From Bacteroidia bacterium (GTDB lineage Bacteria; Bacteroidota; Bacteroidia; 2-12-FULL-35-15), in the NCBI GenBank assembly GCA_030654175.1, contig JAURXZ010000019.1, positions 141,288 through 205,287 on the forward strand: 64,000 nucleotides of DNA, in the 5' to 3' direction. Below, in pieces: positions 60,655 to 64,000 of the stretch. The position numbers and the translations under genes were made by a program. The notes under the pieces were generated by a model. That model did no database searches, was not told the origin of the DNA, and saw only the letters and a program-made list of their open reading frames with translations. Position 1 is the stretch's first letter; each line of letters opens with the position of its first letter.

Positions 60655-63600
60655 TTATCTTAAAAGCGTAACATCTCCGCTTTTGTTAAATACTTTTCCA
60701 TTGTTTAATTTAACGTATGCTTTCCAAACATAAACGTCTTGTTGACATAAAGCTCCTTTATAGTAGCCATTCCAGCCTTTCTTTACATCTAATGATTCAA
60801 AAATTTCTTCACCCCAACGATTAAAAATTTCCAGTTTAAATTCTATTACTCCGGAAGTGTATGGGAAAAATATATCATTATCCATGTTATTCATATCATA
60901 ACCTCCATCAACAGATCCATCTGTATTAGGAGTAAATACGTTTGGAAAAACAACATCTACATTTGTTGTAACTTCAGAATAGGCAGTATCCCTGCACCCA
61001 TATTGAGATATTGCTATAAGTTGTACTTGGAAAATACCAACCGATGTATATGTATTTTGCGGATGAACTAAATTAGATGTGTTACCATCTCCAAAACTCC
61101 AGTTATAAACGTTTGCGCCAACAGAATGATTGGTGCATATCAATACATCATACGGTAAATCAAGATTTATGGAATTAACTGAAAACACCGCTGCCGGAAT
61201 CGGACGGGCAATAATAATAAATGGCGTAGTTACATTATTATTTGTACAACCGCCCGATGTAGTAACAGTTAAAACAATTGAATAGCTTCCCGATTGTGTA
61301 TAATTATGAATAGGATTTTGTAGTGTAGACGAAGTTCCATCTCCAAAATCCCAATACCATGCAGAAATTGGATCTGTATTATTTCCTGTAACGGAATTGT
61401 CAAAAAATTGAATCAAGGCAGGAATACAGTTTTGATTAGTATCTGATGCTAAGTTTACAGTTGGAGGTGGATTAAACAATATAGAAACAGAGTTGGTTAC
61501 AGAACTTCCACATTGATTGGTAACTGTAACAGTATATATTGTCGGTTGTGAAGGTATAACTGTATAAGGCCCCGCTCCGGTGCCTAAATTATTATTCCAT
61601 AAATAAGTTAAAGCTCCTGTTGTTCCTGTAGCTTGCACAGATAGGATAGAACTTTGTCCAGGGCAAATCGGAGAATTTCCAAATACCTGAATATTTGCAG
61701 GGTTTAACTGATATATAATACCGGAAACGGAATCACTTGCTCCGGCACATCCATATTGATCCTGTGCTGTTACTGTATACGTTACACTGCTGGATGGAGT
61801 AATTGTTAATGTACCTGAATTAGTTATGTTTGAAGGCAACCACGTATATGAATATCCTCCACCACCACCCGAAGCTGTGGCTGTAACAACGCCTGACTGG
61901 CCAAGGCAAATACTATCATTTGCACCTGCTATAGTTATTACTTGTGACGGTTGTGCAATTGTTACATTAGAGGTGCTAATACATCCGTTACTATCAGTAA
62001 CTGTTGCAGTATATGTACCTGCACTAAGATTCGTTGCTCCGCTGTTTGTTTGAACAGGAACAGTTGACCAGTTAAATAAATATGGAGAAACGCCTCCTGT
62101 TGCAGTTGCAGCAGCACTTCCGTTAGAGCCGTTAAAACAGGTTGTATTTACAATTGAACCAATTGAAACAATAAGCGGAGAAGGTTCTATAATTAGAGTA
62201 GATGCAGTTGTTGAACATCCGTTAGCATCCGTTACAGTTGCAGTATAATTTGCTGCAATTAGCCCTGTAATAGATGAGGTATTTAGTCCATTATTCCATT
62301 GGTACGTAAATGGCGGTGTACCACCGGATGGAATTATAGAAGCAGAGCCATTGTTTCCGCCATTACATGAAACATTGGTTTGTGAAGTAGTTGAAAATAT
62401 AGCAGAAAATTGTGTAATTGTACCCATAAAAGTTGCAGTACAGCCATTTGCATCTGTGGTTGTAACGGAATAATTTCCGGCTGAAAGCCCTGTTGCCGAT
62501 GAATTGGTCTGCCCGTTATTCCAAAGATAAGAATAAGGAAAGGAGCCTCCGGAAGCTGAAACGGTGGCCAGACCATTGGTTGCGCCAGTACATATATTTG
62601 TTTGCACGGCAGTAGTGAAGAGAATAGAAGGTTCTGTAATAGAAATAACGTCAACCATTATACACCCATTCACATCAGTTGTAGTAATAGAATAACTTCC
62701 TGCGGTTAACCCGGTAACAGATGAACTGGTTTGTCCATTGCTCCATAAATAGGTATAAGGTGAAATGCCACCTGATGCAACAACCGAGGCAGAACCATTA
62801 CTATCTCCAAAACATGACAAATTGCTTTGTGAAGTAATAGAGGAAATTGGAGTAGGAGGCTGTGTAATAGATACAGATGTTGTTGCCATACAACCATTAG
62901 CATCAGTTACAATTACAGTATAGGTCTGAGCTATAAGATTCGAGATTTGAAATTGTGTTTGTCCTGTATTCCACTGATACGTATAAGAAGGAGTACCACC
63001 TGATGCTGTAACCGAAGCTGAACCATTATTACCTCCAAAGCAGGAAACATTGGTTTGAGAAGGTATAGCAGAAAGAACCGCTGATGGTTGCGCAACAGAT
63101 GCAGATTGCGTTATTGCACACCCGTTGGCATCCGTTATAGTTACCGTATAATTTCCGGCAATTAAGCCTGTGATAGATGCAGTAGCAAATCCATTATTCC
63201 ATAGGTAGGCAAAGGGTAATGTTCCACCTGATGGCATTACGGAAACCGAGCCATTGTTTCCTCCATTGCACGAAACATCAGTGTATGAAATAGTTGAAAA
63301 TATAGCCGGAAATAGTGTAATTGCAACGGTAGCTGTTGTTGTACAACCCTTGGCATCTGTAGTTATAACGGAATAATTTCCGACTGAAAGTCCGGTTACC
63401 GATGAAGTGGTTTGTCCGTCATTCCATAAGTAAGAATAAGAAAGAGTACCACCGGAAACCGAAACAGTCGACCAGCCATTACTTGCACCACTGCAAATAT
63501 TTGTCTGTACAGCGGTAGAGGAGAGCATTGTAGGTTCAGTAATAGAAAGGGTTGAACTTGTAACACACCCATTAGTATCTGTTGTTGTTACTGTATAATT

Positions 63601-64000
63601 ACCTGCAATAAGTCCGGTAGCAGTAATAGCAGTTTGTCCATTGTTCCAAAGGTAAGTATAAGGGGATGTTCCACCAGTTGGTATAACCGAAGCAGAACCA
63701 GTGCTTCCTCCAAAGCAGGAAACATTATTCTGTGAAGTAGTGGATGTAAGAGGTGTAACGGGTTGTGAAATGGAAACCGATGCAGTTATTGTACAACCTT
63801 TAAAATCGGTAACTGTTGCCGTATAATTCCCTGTAATTAATCCGGTTGCCGATGCAGTTGTTTGTCCATTGCTCCACAGGTAAGTATAAGGCGGTGTGCC
63901 ACCAGTTGCAATAACCGAGGCTGAACCATTACCGCCTCCATAGCAGGATACATTATTTTGTGTAGTAGTAGAAGCCAGAGCCATAGCAGGTTGTGTGATA
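60655..64000 (-). CDS. SprB-repeat gliding/adhesin protein with T9SS type B C-terminal domain (5' end outside window)
   Basis: At least 1115 residues; the frame stays open to the right edge, so the start is not seen. Nine SprB-type repeats of about 70-80 residues are visible, each with a form of NVSCFGGNNGSASV, GGTPPYTYLWNNGQT and GNYTVTVTDANGC. Then come Ig-like segments, two PKD domains (FGDGTSSTLQNPIHNYT and FGDGNTSNLVHPQNTYT), and the gliding-associated C-terminal sorting domain (FPNVFTPNTDG ... FNRWGEEIFES ... GWNGYYKG ... VYVWKAYVKLNNGK). It would be secreted by the type IX system and attached to the cell surface, working in adhesion or gliding. Confidence 0.92.
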   Translation of the reverse strand, partial: ITQPAMALASTTTQNNVSCYGGGNGSASVIATGGTPPYTYLWSNGQTTASATGLITGNYTATVTDFKGCTITASVSISQPVTPLTSTTSQNNVSCFGGSTGSASVIPTGGTSPYTYLWNNGQTAITATGLIAGNYTVTTTDTNGCVTSSTLSITEPTMLSSTAVQTNICSGASNGWSTVSVSGGTLSYSYLWNDGQTTSSVTGLSVGNYSVITTDAKGCTTTATVAITLFPAIFSTISYTDVSCNGGNNGSVSVMPSGGTLPFAYLWNNGFATASITGLIAGNYTVTITDANGCAITQSASVAQPSAVLSAIPSQTNVSCFGGNNGSASVTASGGTPSYTYQWNTGQTQFQISNLIAQTYTVIVTDANGCMATTSVSITQPPTPISSITSQSNLSCFGDSNGSASVVASGGISPYTYLWSNGQTSSSVTGLTAGSYSITTTDVNGCIMVDVISITEPSILFTTAVQTNICTGATNGLATVSASGGSFPYSYLWNNGQTNSSATGLSAGNYSVTTTDANGCTATFMGTITQFSAIFSTTSQTNVSCNGGNNGSASIIPSGGTPPFTYQWNNGLNTSSITGLIAANYTATVTDANGCSTTASTLIIEPSPLIVSIGSIVNTTCFNGSNGSAAATATGGVSPYLFNWSTVPVQTNSGATNLSAGTYTATVTDSNGCISTSNVTIAQPSQVITIAGANDSICLGQSGVVTATASGGGGGYSYTWLPSNITNSGTLTITPSSSVTYTVTAQDQYGCAGASDSVSGIIYQLNPANIQVFGNSPICPGQSSILSVQATGTTGALTYLWNNNLGTGAGPYTVIPSQPTIYTVTVTNQCGSSVTNSVSILFNPPPTVNLASDTNQNCIPALIQFFDNSVTGNNTDPISAWYWDFGDGTSSTLQNPIHNYTQSGSYSIVLTVTTSGGCTNNNVTTPFIIIARPIPAAVFSVNSINLDLPYDVLICTNHSVGANVYNWSFGDGNTSNLVHPQNTYTSVGIFQVQLIAISQYGCRDTAYSEVTTNVDVVFPNVFTPNTDGSVDGGYDMNNMDNDIFFPYTSGVIEFKLEIFNRWGEEIFESLDVKKGWNGYYKGALCQQDVYVWKAYVKLNNGKVFNKSGDVTLLR

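Noticed and set aside
61900..64000. CRISPR-like array suggested by regular repeats
   Set aside because: The periodicity of about 210-230 bp is coding: tandem SprB protein repeats in one open frame, with no short identical repeats and spacers.

Overview
The window looks like a Bacteroidota chromosome. The evidence is low GC, gene starts with no clear Shine-Dalgarno sequence, promoter boxes of the TAnnTTTG type, a SprB-repeat adhesin with a type IX secretion (type B) C-terminal domain, and gene families typical of the phylum (MoaC-MogA fusion, MoeB-rhodanese fusion, CX4CH lipoprotein). No functional assignment here was checked against a database; all come from reading motifs.

Region 1 (about 1-9 kb) has two tandem acyltransferase genes (the first cut by the window edge), a Crp/Fnr regulator and a nearly complete molybdenum-cofactor set on the minus strand: moaC-mogA, moaE, moeB-rhodanese, moaD, mobA, a TauE/SafE permease, moeA and moaA. 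Region 2 (9-17.4 kb) is a periplasmic respiratory molybdoenzyme of the type II DMSO reductase family: tatA, TorD/NarJ chaperone, heme b gamma, Fe-S beta and Tat-exported alpha subunits, then a c-type cytochrome and an outer-membrane porin. Region 3 (17.6-29 kb, plus strand) has two Fnr-like regulators with N-terminal cysteine clusters, a NorC/NorB-like pair whose NorB lacks expected ligands, proline dehydrogenase, a class II (B12) ribonucleotide reductase, a cytochrome/beta-propeller lipoprotein and an unrecognised 604-residue protein. Eight palindromes related to TATGA-N6-TCATA sit upstream of these units. At several of them a TAnnTTTG-like box follows at constant distance, which suggests one anaerobic Crp/Fnr regulon linking regions 1-3.

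Region 4 (29-39.3 kb) is mixed housekeeping and accessory DNA: a deoxyinosine/uracil-DNA glycosylase, a GNAT protein, two MFS transporters, PhnA, a GHKL ATPase / STAS-like / membrane-protein trio just 3' of a tRNA-Val(GAC) gene, a lipoprotein and a MerC-family protein.

Region 5 (39.3-59.4 kb) looks like one foreign block, flanked by diverged direct repeats. Its left end carries a four-gene bacterial ubiquitination-like operon (Ubl, Cys-less E2, JAB-E1 fusion, DUF6527). The rest is a roughly 15-kb minus-strand module: a P-loop ATPase, a 1745-residue RadC-like/methyltransferase/strawberry-notch helicase polyvalent protein, a GH73 peptidoglycan hydrolase with a likely -1 frameshift into a membrane anchor, and a run of unrecognised proteins. 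That run includes beta-rich paralogues, a glycine-rich membrane protein, a transglutaminase-like protein and a LEA14-like protein. No integrase, relaxase, tail or terminase gene was recognised. The best hypothesis is a tailless-virus-like or other particle/injection module of an undescribed kind. Region 6 (59.2-64 kb) has a decayed fragment of a T9SS C-terminal domain gene, an Xre regulator preceded by a perfect 40-bp palindrome, a small zinc-ribbon protein and the large SprB-repeat adhesin running off the right edge.
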